A DNA stretch of 64,000 bases from an uncultured bacterium (GCA_905215555.1 CAJMQU010000007.1:66988-130987); one strand, 5' to 3'; positions 53,502-62,434 are shown, counted from the first letter of the stretch. The notes: generated from the letters alone by a model not told the origin. Translations and numbers: made by a program.

Positions 53502-55523
53502 TTAAAACTCAAACATCAACGAGCACAACACATTGCGCAAAGGCATCGGATAGTATTGGGTCGATTCATAATACGTATTCAGAATGTTATCCACACGTAC
53601 CTGAGAAGTTATCTGCCTGCCCTCCTTCAGCTTCCACAAATATCCCGCCAGCAAGTTGTGAATCGTATAGGGACGGGTTGAATAGGATTCATCGGTAGTG
53701 ACATAGCGCTTGCCTATATAAGTGGTCTGCCACGAGCAGAAAACATTCTTATAATCGAACGCCAGACGCGCGTTCCATTTCAGTTCGGGCACATAAGGAA
53801 TCTGCCTCATATAGGAGTTATCATCCTCATGCTGCTTCTTTCGCGTGCGCGAACGCGCCCAACTGAAATTGCCGGAAAGCGTGGTCTTGAAATCTCCGAA
53901 ACTCAACAGCATCTTACCCGTAAACTCCGCCCCCGCAGAAAGCACGTTACGTTTGTTCTGAGGTGTCCATATCCACTGGTTACCGTCTTTGGGAAGCCAC
54001 AGAATCCAGTTGTCTATATGCATCAGATAACCGGACACTTCGGCACTCAGTGTCATCCAGGAAGTCAGTTCGTTCTTGTATCCGACGGCTGCATCGTAGG
54101 AATACCCGTCTTCGGGCTTCACATCCGGATTACCGCCGGGACGCCAATAGAGGTCGTTCATGCTGGGAAAGCGGTAATTGTATGACATACTTCCTTTTAT
54201 GTAGAAAGTCTTGTCAAAGAAATTGGTGGCAAAACCTGCCGACCAGGTAGAAACATTCCGGCCGTTGTTCTGCTCGAACATATACTGACCGTGCAATTGC
54301 AGCCACGACAACGGGGTCCAGTTGGCCGAAGCCTGCCACGACAGCACATTACGGCGATGCTTCAGCGGTGGTTCGGGCACCGGTATGCTATAATACGTAC
54401 CGTCTATCAGATACTTTGCCGAATCCACATCAATATAACTGCTAACATTGACCAGATCGTGCGTATAGGTAAGCGTAGTATTCAACACCAGTTCGTCAAT
54501 GGGTGCACACGAATAGTCGGCAACGCCCTGCCAAGTGTGCGAGGAGTTGACGTTACCTTCCGGATCGAACAGACCGCCATCGAACCATTTATCATACTTC
54601 AAACGATAATAGAGCCACGCGCCTTTTACATGCAGTTCGTGTATGCCGCCCACATAGTCGAAACCCACATATCCGCGAATGTTCGTCTCGTGCTGCCGCT
54701 CGTGCGTCTTGCTCACAATGCCCAACGGCTGGGGCAACATCCGCTTCCCCTGCTGCAACCAGCCGATAGCAATCAGTTGCGCATGCCGGTTCAATTTGAA
54801 ATAACCTTCCTGCATAGCTCCCCATTGCGAATAGTCGGCATCCTGGCGCTTCTCCTTGAAGGCTTCGTTAGTGAGCACCTTATTTATATAGGTATAGTCA
54901 TTATCAGAGTGCTGATAAAACAGGCGTGTTTTCGAAGCCACACGCTTGCCCCCCGAATTAATCTGCGCCCCTCCGGTATAAGTGTTGTAAGAGCCATACT
55001 CACCGAAGCACTTTCCCGTAAGTCCTTTGCCCCACTCCGGGTCGTTGAATATGTTCACACTGCCCCCCACAGCACCCGTACCGCTTTTCACATGGCTACT
55101 CCCATAATAAAGATTCACATTGTCGGCAAAAAAGACCGGGAATTGCGAAAAATCAAATACTCCGGACATAGGCGGCGTGATGTTGACTCCGTTCCAGTTG
55201 ACCCGCGTCTGTGCGGCACTTCCTCCACGAAAAGAAGCTGTAGACAGCGCTCCCGTGCCAAGACTCTTGATGTAGGTAGCGGAGTTATCAGTCAGCAATT
55301 CGGAGAACGAGCGCGTTTTATTGATTTGCAACAATTCAGGATCGATGCGCGCCACCTTCGCACCGGCATTCGCTTCGTTAGCATGACTGATCCGGCGGGC
55401 TACAATCTCCACCTCATCCAAATTCAGACGAAATGCAACCGTATCCTTCTTCTGGGCTACGACATCAGTAGCCGGCAAACACAAGAGGACCACCATCAGG
55501 GAAAACAGCCTTCTCATATACAT
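53502..55523 (-). CDS. btuB: BtuB-like TonB-dependent cobalamin receptor
   Basis: A 673-residue outer-membrane receptor with a signal peptide ending near VVAQ. The plug domain shows 'RTRSFSELLT'-type, 'TASFRGGSAAQTRVNWNGVN' and 'KSGTGAVGGSVNIFNDPEWG' motifs, and the barrel ends in MFEF. It lacks the STN and carboxypeptidase-like domains of SusC proteins. It sits 3 nt after a beta-propeller gene, under a cobalamin riboswitch, so vitamin B12 or a related corrinoid is the likely substrate. Confidence 0.85.
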   Translation of the reverse strand: MYMRRLFSLMVVLLCLPATDVVAQKKDTVAFRLNLDEVEIVARRISHANEANAGAKVARIDPELLQINKTRSFSELLTDNSATYIKSLGTGALSTASFRGGSAAQTRVNWNGVNITPPMSGVFDFSQFPVFFADNVNLYYGSSHVKSGTGAVGGSVNIFNDPEWGKGLTGKCFGEYGSYNTYTGGAQINSGGKRVASKTRLFYQHSDNDYTYINKVLTNEAFKEKRQDADYSQWGAMQEGYFKLNRHAQLIAIGWLQQGKRMLPQPLGIVSKTHERQHETNIRGYVGFDYVGGIHELHVKGAWLYYRLKYDKWFDGGLFDPEGNVNSSHTWQGVADYSCAPIDELVLNTTLTYTHDLVNVSSYIDVDSAKYLIDGTYYSIPVPEPPLKHRRNVLSWQASANWTPLSWLQLHGQYMFEQNNGRNVSTWSAGFATNFFDKTFYIKGSMSYNYRFPSMNDLYWRPGGNPDVKPEDGYSYDAAVGYKNELTSWMTLSAEVSGYLMHIDNWILWLPKDGNQWIWTPQNKRNVLSAGAEFTGKMLLSFGDFKTTLSGNFSWARSRTRKKQHEDDNSYMRQIPYVPELKWNARLAFDYKNVFCSWQTTYIGKRYVTTDESYSTRPYTIHNLLAGYLWKLKEGRQITSQVRVDNILNTYYESTQYYPMPLRNVLCSLMFEF

Positions 55524-55526
55524 AGA

Positions 55527-56699
55527 TTATTGTAGTTCAACGGATTCCGGAAAATAGACCTGACTGGGATAGACACCGACACGATAGCTTTCGATATTCC
55601 CGCTCTCTTTGTAATGGCGGATATAACCGCGCTGTGCCGAGTAATCCAGGCAATCGCAGATATAGACCTCACCCTGCGGACTTACCCCACAACCATACAT
55701 CATGTCCACACCCGGCACGTGACGATGCAGCCTGAAAGTACCGTCGTCCGTATCCAGCGTATAAATACTTTGCTGTGATTCGTTCGGACGTCCCGGTTTG
55801 CAAGTCCGTACACTAAAGTAAATCAATGTTTTAGTGGCATCCATATCCGTACGGTTATAGCTGACCGTCCCTACAACGTCCCCCTCTTTCGCCTCGCTCT
55901 TGCTGACAAAAGGAAGCCGGTAGACAGCCAGCACTTTTTCCGTTTCCGGGTCAATGCACTTCAGCAGCACGGCAGTGAGTTTGCCTTTATCCCGTTCGTT
56001 CATCAAAGCCCACAGCCTGCCGTTCTTATCTTTCAGTAGCTTACAAGTTTTGGTGGTTTCCTCATTATAAACGTCTTCTATCATGCGGCTTCCTTCCTGG
56101 TTTATATTGTCCAGGTCGAACACGTACAATCCCTTTGCCGACATGCCAAACAGTTTATTGTCTGCCACTTCCATATATTCCACCCATTTCCTGATGACAA
56201 TATATTCCAGCGGAGCGCCATAAGGCGGCACAGTACGGATTCGCACCAACTGGCCGGGCAAATCCGTGCCGGACACATTATTACTTAAAAGATCGGAAAC
56301 AATGGCTGTAGTATCTGATACTGACACGATCTGACGCGGCAATCCTGCCTGTGTATAGAGGATCGTACCTTCGGATTTGAAGGTACTGGGATTTACAATC
56401 TCGATTTTCTTAGAGTTGTTCAAGGTGACGAAATACTTCCCGTTAATCATCGTAATGGATTGCGCCACATCTCCCAACGGACGATTGTTCACAACACGGA
56501 AAACGTCGGGACTCACCATCCCGTTACGATACAACACCGATATGGCTCCCATGTTGGTACCTATCCGCCCTTCGTTCAACACAATCGCTTCAATATTACC
56601 TTCACCCACACCGGCCGGAAAATCATCTTCATATTCGCAAGCGGACAGTGACAGCACCAACAGTGCACCAAACAACCTCAAAACGCATTTTCTCTGCAT
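55527..56699 (-). CDS. BtuG-like beta-propeller lipoprotein (DUF5074/YncE type)
   Basis: 390 residues from the ATG at 56699 (MQRKCVLRLFGALLVLSLSA, then Cys of the lipobox). The longer open frame to 56924 would run through the riboswitch and is rejected. Seven-bladed propeller features include 'IVLNEGRIGTNMGAISVLYR', 'GDVAQSITMINGKYFVTLNN' and 'PGVDMMYGCGVSPQGEVYIC'. Surface BtuG proteins bind B12 very tightly and cover BtuB. Its first place in the operon and 3-nt spacing to btuB support this role. Confidence 0.85.
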   Translation of the reverse strand: MQRKCVLRLFGALLVLSLSACEYEDDFPAGVGEGNIEAIVLNEGRIGTNMGAISVLYRNGMVSPDVFRVVNNRPLGDVAQSITMINGKYFVTLNNSKKIEIVNPSTFKSEGTILYTQAGLPRQIVSVSDTTAIVSDLLSNNVSGTDLPGQLVRIRTVPPYGAPLEYIVIRKWVEYMEVADNKLFGMSAKGLYVFDLDNINQEGSRMIEDVYNEETTKTCKLLKDKNGRLWALMNERDKGKLTAVLLKCIDPETEKVLAVYRLPFVSKSEAKEGDVVGTVSYNRTDMDATKTLIYFSVRTCKPGRPNESQQSIYTLDTDDGTFRLHRHVPGVDMMYGCGVSPQGEVYICDCLDYSAQRGYIRHYKESGNIESYRVGVYPSQVYFPESVELQ

Positions 56700-56829
56700 A
56701 CGCAATATTATTTTTATGTTTCGAGGAGTAAGGTCCGAACAGTGACCACCACCCATATTGGTAGCAATATGAATTGAAGCATTGTTAATCTCCCACGTTT
56801 CTTTTCCCCCGAAACCGTAGATTGCAAAC

Positions 56830-57032
56830 TTTGCAGGCAGGTCTTCTGACTCGCTTCCCTTCCGGAAGTCCTTCCCATCCCATACGGACAGTGGACGATT
56901 GTAGAGTTTATCCGGAAAGTTCAATGAAGCTCACAGCAGTGGGTCTGTTCAGGATTTACACCTGATTCCCTTTTCACCTCGTTCGATAAGACATATCGCG
57001 AAGCACCCGAAAGCCGGATTATTGAATCCGAG
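56830..57032 (-). promoter_or_regulatory. Cobalamin (B12) riboswitch
   Basis: Minus-strand sequence carries the family's conserved segments in order: AGGTGAAAAGGGAA near 56965-56980, GGTGTAAATCCTGAACAGACC, a B12-box-like CCACTGCTGTGAGC near 56932-56942, and AGTCAGAAGACCTGCC near the 3' end (56835-56850). A TGCAAAGTTTGCA dyad at the 3' edge may be part of the expression platform. It precedes the propeller/btuB operon by about 130 nt, so B12 should repress the operon. Confidence 0.9.
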
Positions 57033-57034
57033 GG

Positions 57035-57042
57035 CAAATATA
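57035..57042 (-). promoter_or_regulatory. -7 box of the cobalamin operon
   Basis: TATATTTG on the minus strand matches TAnnTTTG immediately upstream of the riboswitch. TTTG or CTTG 16-21 nt further upstream could be the -33 element. Confidence 0.6.
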
Positions 57043-57261
57043 GATATTATTAATCATACAAAACAAGAATATCCCTAAAAAAGCAGAATGAACTTTATGC
57101 TCTATTCAGTCGGGATGCCTACAAACTATTTCTTGTATCTTTGAGATCAGTTCATCATATACTTTAGAATCTGTCGCTTACAATAACATAAAATCCGCTT
57201 ACATCCTTCTCATTTTCAAGAAAGAGAATTTTAAGACACTCAAAAAAAAGAAGAAGAAACA

Positions 57262-57293
57262 TTTGCCTGTTCCGAAGAAAAGGAGTACTTTTG
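57262..57293 (+). promoter_or_regulatory. Promoter of rplU-rpmA
   Basis: TTTG (57262-57265), a 20-nt spacer and TACTTTTG (57286-57293) fit the Bacteroides consensus. The ~85-nt leader contains a CCGGGT...ACCCG complementarity that may form a ribosomal-protein leader structure. Confidence 0.7.
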
Positions 57294-57384
57294 TGCCCGA
57301 TTATTCCGCACCGGGTTCGACAAAGTGCTTTCTAAGTGATTAGAGACCACCCGACGGAGCTAACTTATACATTATATATAAGAA

Positions 57385-57702
57385 ATGTACGCAATTGTAG
57401 AAATCAACGGTCAGCAATTCAAAGCAGAAGCTGGCAAAAAGCTGTTTGTACACCACATCCAGAATGCAGAAAACGGTGCAACAGTAGAGTTTGACAAGGT
57501 TCTTTTGGTAGACAAAGACGGCAACATCACCGTAGGTGCTCCCACAGTAGAGGGTGCAAAGGTTGTTTGCCAGGTCGTATCAAACATGGTAAAAGGCGAT
57601 AAAGTTCTTGTTTTCCACAAGAAAAGAAGAAAAGGTTATCGTAAGTTGAACGGTCACCGTCAACAATTCACAGAGTTAACAATTACAGAAGTAGTAGCTT
57701 AA
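57385..57702 (+). CDS. rplU: 50S ribosomal protein L21
   Basis: A 105-residue L21 of normal length ('MYAIVEINGQQFKAEAGKKL' start, 'VVSNMVKGDKVLVFHKKRRK' and 'GYRKLNGHRQQFTELTI' end). It binds 23S rRNA in the large subunit. It is followed by rpmA after 22 nt, the standard pair. Confidence 0.97.
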   Translation: MYAIVEINGQQFKAEAGKKLFVHHIQNAENGATVEFDKVLLVDKDGNITVGAPTVEGAKVVCQVVSNMVKGDKVLVFHKKRRKGYRKLNGHRQQFTELTITEVVA

Positions 57703-57724
57703 TCAATTAAAACAGTAAGAAGAA

Positions 57725-57994
57725 ATGGCACATAAAAAAGGTGTCGGTAGTTCTAAGAACGGCCGCGAATCACAGAGCAAGAGATTAGGCGTTAAGATAT
57801 TTGGTGGCGAAGTTTGCAAAGCTGGTAACATCATCGTTCGTCAAAGAGGTACTGAATTCCATCCGGGCAATAACATCGGTATGGGTAAAGACCACACTCT
57901 TTTCGCTTTAGTAGACGGAACTGTACAGTTCAAAGTAAGCAAGGAAGACAGACGCTATGTATCTGTAATCCCAGCTGAAAGTGCAGAAGCGTAA
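57725..57994 (+). CDS. rpmA: 50S ribosomal protein L27
   Basis: An 89-residue L27. It starts MAHKKGVGSSKNGRESQSKR with the basic N-terminal tail that reaches the peptidyl-transferase centre and no Firmicutes-type cleavable extension. 'GNIIVRQRGTEFHPGNNIGM' is the family signature. The operon ends with a strong hairpin 25 nt downstream. Confidence 0.97.
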   Translation: MAHKKGVGSSKNGRESQSKRLGVKIFGGEVCKAGNIIVRQRGTEFHPGNNIGMGKDHTLFALVDGTVQFKVSKEDRRYVSVIPAESAEA

Positions 57995-58018
57995 GTATCC
58001 GAACAAGAAATAAAGAAG

Positions 58019-58056
58019 AGGGATGTAATCCATAGAGATTACATCCCTTTCTTTTT
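58019..58056 (+). terminator. Terminator of rplU-rpmA
   Basis: AGGGATGTAATC pairs perfectly with GATTACATCCCT across a 6-nt loop and runs into TTTCTTTTT. Confidence 0.92.
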
Positions 58057-58134
58057 AAGACAAATTCCGCTTTTACACATCTTTCAAATAAGATAGAACA
58101 CATCCCGACAATACTAAAATAAGCAAGTTTCTTT

Positions 58135-58165
58135 TTTGTATTACTTCTGATTTACACTATCTTTG
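58135..58165 (+). promoter_or_regulatory. Promoter of serS
   Basis: TTTG (58135-58138), exactly 19 nt, then TATCTTTG (58158-58165): an ideal Bacteroides promoter. It predicts a start near 58172, after the upstream in-frame ATG at 58163, supporting translation from 58208. Confidence 0.85.
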
Positions 58166-58207
58166 TGCTCTCAAATCAAGATTTTAATCAAAACGAAGTA
58201 TCAAGAT

Positions 58208-59482
58208 ATGCTTACCATCAAACAAATTACAGAAAACACAGACGCGGTGGTCCGCGGACTGGAGAAAAAGCATTTCAAAAATGCTAAAGAAACAATAGAA
58301 CAAGTAATTGCCTTCAACGACAAAAGACGTAGTACACAGTCTGTATTAGATAACAACCTCGCCGAAGTTAACTCAATCTCCAAATCCATCGGACAACTGA
58401 TGAAAGAAGGAAAGAAAGAGGAAGCCGAAGTAGCCAAAAGCCGTGTAGCCGAACTGAAGGAGACCAACAAGACGTTGCAAGCCGAAATGGACCAGGCAGC
58501 CGAAGATATGCAGAACCTGCTCTATACCATTCCGAACGTACCTTATGATGAAGTGCCCGAAGGTGTAGGCGCCGAAGACAATGTGGTTGAGAAAATGGGA
58601 GGCATGGAAACTGAACTTCCCAAAGATGCACTGCCCCACTGGGAACTGGCAAAGAAATATGATTTGATTGATTTCGACCTGGGCGTGAAGATAACAGGAG
58701 CTGGTTTCCCGGTTTACAAAGGAAAAGGTGCACAATTGCAGCGTGCCCTGATCAACTTCTTCCTGGATGAAGCCCGTAAAGCAGGTTATGTGGAAATCAT
58801 GCCTCCGACAGTGGTAAATGCCGCTTCCGGTTACGGAACAGGTCAGTTACCCGACAAAGAAGGTCAGATGTATCATTGCGAAGTGGACGATCTATATCTT
58901 ATCCCGACGGCCGAAGTGCCTGTTACGAATATCTATCGCGATGTGATTCTGGAAGAGAAACAACTTCCTATCAAAAATTGTGCATATACGCAATGTTTCC
59001 GTCGCGAGGCTGGCTCTTACGGCAAGGACGTGCGCGGCCTGAACCGTCTGCATGAGTTCTCTAAAGTGGAATTGGTGCGCATAGACAAGCCGGAACACTC
59101 CAGACAATCTCACAAAGAGATGTTGGATCATGTGGAAGGTCTGTTGCAGAAACTGGAACTGCCGTATCGTATCCTTCGCCTCTGTGGTGGTGACATGAGC
59201 TTTACAGCCGCACTTTGCTTTGACTTCGAGGTGTATTCCGAAGCACAGAAGCGTTGGTTGGAAGTAAGCTCCGTATCCAACTTCGATACCTATCAGGCCA
59301 ACCGCTTAAAATGCCGCTATCGCAGTGGAGAAAAGAAAACTGAACTCTGCCATACCTTGAATGGTTCTGCCCTTGCATTGCCGCGCATCGTTGCAGCCCT
59401 GCTGGAAAACAACCAGACTTCGGAAGGTATCCGTATTCCGAAAGCACTGGTTCCATATACGGGATTTGAGATGATTGACTAA
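58208..59482 (+). CDS. serS: Seryl-tRNA synthetase
   Basis: 424 residues from MLTIKQITENTDAVV. The N-terminal helical arm (about 25-105, Lys/Glu-rich coiled coil) binds the tRNA-Ser variable arm. The class II catalytic core has motif 2 'YTQCFRREAGSYGKDVRGLN', 'LHEFSKVELV' and motif 3 'NGSALALPRIVAALLENNQT'. It charges tRNA-Ser with serine in the cytoplasm. An ATG 45 nt upstream in frame (58163) lies within the promoter and is rejected. Confidence 0.97.
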   Translation: MLTIKQITENTDAVVRGLEKKHFKNAKETIEQVIAFNDKRRSTQSVLDNNLAEVNSISKSIGQLMKEGKKEEAEVAKSRVAELKETNKTLQAEMDQAAEDMQNLLYTIPNVPYDEVPEGVGAEDNVVEKMGGMETELPKDALPHWELAKKYDLIDFDLGVKITGAGFPVYKGKGAQLQRALINFFLDEARKAGYVEIMPPTVVNAASGYGTGQLPDKEGQMYHCEVDDLYLIPTAEVPVTNIYRDVILEEKQLPIKNCAYTQCFRREAGSYGKDVRGLNRLHEFSKVELVRIDKPEHSRQSHKEMLDHVEGLLQKLELPYRILRLCGGDMSFTAALCFDFEVYSEAQKRWLEVSSVSNFDTYQANRLKCRYRSGEKKTELCHTLNGSALALPRIVAALLENNQTSEGIRIPKALVPYTGFEMID

Positions 59483-59560
59483 TCTTCAATGATAGTCTAA
59501 CTTTATATAAATACAATGCTTTATAGGCACTGTCCATCATTTTATGTAAATAGAAAACTT

Positions 59561-59589
59561 CAGGATTCAGGTTTTATACTTGAATCCTG
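59561..59589 (+). terminator. Hairpin downstream of serS
   Basis: CAGGATTCA and TGAATCCTG form a 9-bp stem with an 11-nt loop, about 80 nt after the serS stop. The T-tract is weak (CTTTC). Confidence 0.5.
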
Positions 59590-59621
59590 CTTTCAAATAT
59601 AGCGATAAATTGGTTAAAAAT

Positions 59622-59716
59622 GGCACTGTCCATCATCACCCGCTTATGCCCTTACCTCTTCCCTTCTCTCTACCTCCACCCTTCTCTTTACCCATTCCCT
59701 TCTCTTTTTTACCCCT
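59622..59716. other. Direct repeat copy and pyrimidine-rich tract upstream of the flavoprotein gene
   Basis: GGCACTGTCCATCAT at 59622-59636 exactly repeats 59526-59540, bracketing the serS hairpin. It is followed by a plus-strand pyrimidine tract (about 59649-59716) made of loose CCCTTCTCTTTACC-type repeats. No gene is seen in the 327-bp gap. Confidence 0.5.
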
Positions 59717-59723
59717 AACTTTC

Positions 59724-59753
59724 TTTGTTTTTACCAAATAACCCGTATCTTTG
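59724..59753 (+). promoter_or_regulatory. Promoter of the NfnAB-like gene
   Basis: TTTG (59724-59727), an 18-nt spacer and TATCTTTG (59746-59753), 56 nt before the ATG at 59810. Confidence 0.75.
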
Positions 59754-59809
59754 CAAACCGTAACAATCTGAAAGTAATTACGTAATTATACCAACAAAAT
59801 TATTAGATA

Positions 59810-62116
59810 ATGAACAAAATCATTAGCAAAGAACATTTTTCGGAGAAGGTTTTTAAACTGGAGATTGAAGCACCTTTGATTGCCCGTTCACGCAAGGCAG
59901 GACACTTCGTCATTGTACGTGTAGGCGAAAAGGGTGAACGCATGCCGCTGACAATTGCTGCGGCAGACACTACACGCGGCACTATCACTTTGGTAGTACA
60001 GGAAGTAGGACTCTCCTCTACCCGCCTTTGCGAACTGAATGAGGGCGACTACATCACCGATGTGGTGGGCCCGTTGGGACAGGCTACTCACATTGAAAAC
60101 TTCGGAACAGTGGTTTGCGCAGGTGGTGGCGTAGGTGTAGCCCCCATGCTTCCTATCGTACAAGCTTTGAAGGCTGCCGGAAACCGCGTTATTGCCGTAC
60201 TTGCCGGACGCAGCAAAGAACTGATCATCCTTGAAAAAGAGATGCGTGAAAGCGCAGACGAAGTTATCATCATGACCGATGACGGTTCTTACGGACGTAA
60301 AGGATTGGTTACAGAAGGTGTGGAGGAAGTCATTAAACGGGAGAAAGTGGACAAGTGCTTTGCCATCGGTCCTGCAATCATGATGAAATTTGTTTGTTTG
60401 CTGACTAAAAAATATGAGATTCCGACAGACGTTTCACTGAACACCATTATGGTGGACGGTACCGGTATGTGCGGTGCCTGCCGCATCACTATCGGCGGAA
60501 AAACCAAGTTTGTCTGTGTAGACGGACCGGAATTTGACGGCCACCAAGTAGACTTTGACGAAATGCTGAAACGCATGGGTGCTTTCAAAAGCATCGAACG
60601 CGAAGAAATGCATAAACTTGAAGAAGACGAAGCATGCAAAGCCATGCCGGAAGCTACAGAAGTGACAGACGAGAAAAGCCGCAATGCTGCATGGCGTCTG
60701 GAACTTCGTAAAGCCATGAAGCCCAAAGAGCGTACCGCCATTCCGCGCGTTGAGATGAACGAGCTCGATCCGGAGTACCGCTCACACAGCCGCAAGGAAG
60801 AAGTGAACCAAGGGCTGACTGAAGAACAGGCATTGACAGAGGCAAAACGCTGTCTGGACTGCGCCAATCCGGGTTGTATGGAAGGCTGCCCCGTAGGTAT
60901 CGACATTCCCCGCTTCATCAAGAACATCGAACGCGGAGAAATTCTCGAAGCTGCCAAGACACTGAAAGAAACCAGTGCCCTGCCTGCCGTTTGTGGCCGT
61001 GTTTGCCCGCAGGAAAAACAGTGCGAATCTAAATGTATCCACTTGAAGATGAAAGAACAACCGGTAGCTATCGGCTATCTGGAGCGATTCGCCGCCGACT
61101 ATGAACGCGAAAGCGGACAAATCTCCGTTCCGGAAATCAAAGAAAAGAACGGTATCAAGATTGCCGTCATCGGTTCCGGGCCAGCCGGTCTTTCCTTTGC
61201 AGGAGATATGGCGAAATATGGTTATGATGTTACCGTTTTCGAAGCTCTGCATGAAATCGGAGGCGTATTGAAATATGGTATTCCCGAATTCCGTCTGCCG
61301 AACAAGGTGGTAGATGTAGAAATCGACAACCTTGCCAAGATGGGGGTTAACTTCATTAAGGATTGCATCATCGGTAAGACCATCAGCGTGGAACAGTTGG
61401 AAGAAGAAGGTTTCAAAGGAGTATTCGTGGCATCCGGTGCCGGATTGCCTAACTTTATGAATATTCCGGGAGAAAATTCCATCAACATCCTGTCATCCAA
61501 TGAATACCTGACACGTGTGAACCTGATGGATGCCGCCAGCGAAGACTCCGATACCCCGGTACCTTTCGGAAAGAACGTAGCCGTTATCGGTGGCGGAAAT
61601 ACAGCGATGGATTCTGTGCGTACTGCACGCCGCCTGGGTGCCGAACGTGCCATAATCATCTATCGCCGTTCCGAAGAGGAAATGCCCGCACGCATCGAAG
61701 AGGTAAAGCATGCCAAAGAAGAAGGTGTTGAATTCCTCACACTGCATAATCCGATAGAATACATTGCCGACGAACAAGGAAAGGTGAAACAAGTCATTCT
61801 GCAAAAAATGGAACTTGGTGAACCGGATGCTTCCGGACGCCGTAGCCCTGTTCCTATTCCGGGAGCAACAGAAACGCTTGATATTGACCTGGCTATCGTC
61901 AGCGTAGGTGTATCTCCCAACCCGATTGTACCTTCATCCATCCCAGGCCTGGAGATGGGACGCAAAGGCACAATTGCCGTGAACGAGAATATGCAATCGT
62001 CCATACCGACCATTTATGCCGGAGGTGATATTGTCCGTGGCGGTGCTACCGTTATTCTGGCTATGGGCGACGGTCGAAAGGCTGCTGCCGCTATGAATGA
62101 ACAACTGAAAGGATAA
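59810..62116 (+). CDS. Fused ferredoxin-NADP reductase-like / glutamate-synthase small-subunit-like flavoprotein (NfnAB-like)
   Basis: 768 residues joining two proteins. Residues 1-280 resemble the PyrK/NfnA type: FAD site 'RMPLTIAAAD', nucleotide site 'CAGGGVGVAPMLPIVQAL' and a [2Fe-2S] cluster (Cys221, 224, 236). Residues 300-768 resemble GltD/NfnB: [4Fe-4S] cysteines 348, 351, 356, 360 and 395, 399, 405, 409, FAD site 'VIGSGPAGLSFAGDMAKYGY' and NAD(P) site 'VAVIGGGNTAMDSVRTARRL'. Databases often call this a DHOD-B NAD-binding/glutamate synthase bifunctional protein. An electron-bifurcating NADH:ferredoxin:NADP role is plausible. It is monocistronic. Confidence 0.88.
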   Translation: MNKIISKEHFSEKVFKLEIEAPLIARSRKAGHFVIVRVGEKGERMPLTIAAADTTRGTITLVVQEVGLSSTRLCELNEGDYITDVVGPLGQATHIENFGTVVCAGGGVGVAPMLPIVQALKAAGNRVIAVLAGRSKELIILEKEMRESADEVIIMTDDGSYGRKGLVTEGVEEVIKREKVDKCFAIGPAIMMKFVCLLTKKYEIPTDVSLNTIMVDGTGMCGACRITIGGKTKFVCVDGPEFDGHQVDFDEMLKRMGAFKSIEREEMHKLEEDEACKAMPEATEVTDEKSRNAAWRLELRKAMKPKERTAIPRVEMNELDPEYRSHSRKEEVNQGLTEEQALTEAKRCLDCANPGCMEGCPVGIDIPRFIKNIERGEILEAAKTLKETSALPAVCGRVCPQEKQCESKCIHLKMKEQPVAIGYLERFAADYERESGQISVPEIKEKNGIKIAVIGSGPAGLSFAGDMAKYGYDVTVFEALHEIGGVLKYGIPEFRLPNKVVDVEIDNLAKMGVNFIKDCIIGKTISVEQLEEEGFKGVFVASGAGLPNFMNIPGENSINILSSNEYLTRVNLMDAASEDSDTPVPFGKNVAVIGGGNTAMDSVRTARRLGAERAIIIYRRSEEEMPARIEEVKHAKEEGVEFLTLHNPIEYIADEQGKVKQVILQKMELGEPDASGRRSPVPIPGATETLDIDLAIVSVGVSPNPIVPSSIPGLEMGRKGTIAVNENMQSSIPTIYAGGDIVRGGATVILAMGDGRKAAAAMNEQLKG

Positions 62117-62238
62117 AAACAGGGAAGTAACAGCCTGGTTAAAGGTTTAAGCAAGACTGACCGGAAAACTCATGCTGGGACAAACCCTGAAGGTATACAC
62201 ACTGAACCGTGACCTATACCGCCTTCGCTAATGAAAAA

Positions 62239-62291
62239 CAAGCAATGTTATACCTGGAAACAAGCAATGTTCCCACTCAAAACATTGCTTG
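62239..62291. repeat. Palindromic repeat with CAAGCAATGTT arms (copy 2)
   Basis: CAAGCAATGTT occurs at 62239-62249 and 62261-62271, and its complement AACATTGCTTG at 62281-62291. It shares the arm sequence with 24885-24959, 37 kb away, so it is an interspersed repeat rather than a local terminator. Confidence 0.6.
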
Positions 62292-62372
62292 ATTTGAATG
62301 GGAACAAGTAATATCGTTTCCAACCGGAATGCCTCTTTAAAGGATCATTCCATACACATCCTCAGTAAAAGA

Positions 62373-62419
62373 GAAGCCCCGCCTGCATTCTAAAGTTGCA
62401 GACGGGGCTTCCTCTTTTT
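62373..62419. terminator. Bidirectional terminator between the NfnAB-like gene and panD
   Basis: GAAGCCCCGCCTGCA and TGCAGACGGGGCTTC form a long GC-rich stem with one mismatch. CTCTTTTTG follows on the plus side and TCTCTTTTAC on the minus side. It serves two convergent genes. Confidence 0.88.
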
Positions 62420-62434
62420 GTATTTCATGAAGAA

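Noticed and set aside
54291..55535. 414-codon plus-strand open frame opposite btuB
   Set aside because: The minus-strand TonB receptor is unambiguous; the antisense frame has no signal peptide, domain or promoter.
56700..56924. N-terminal extension of the beta-propeller gene
   Set aside because: It runs into the cobalamin riboswitch and would bury the lipoprotein signal peptide.
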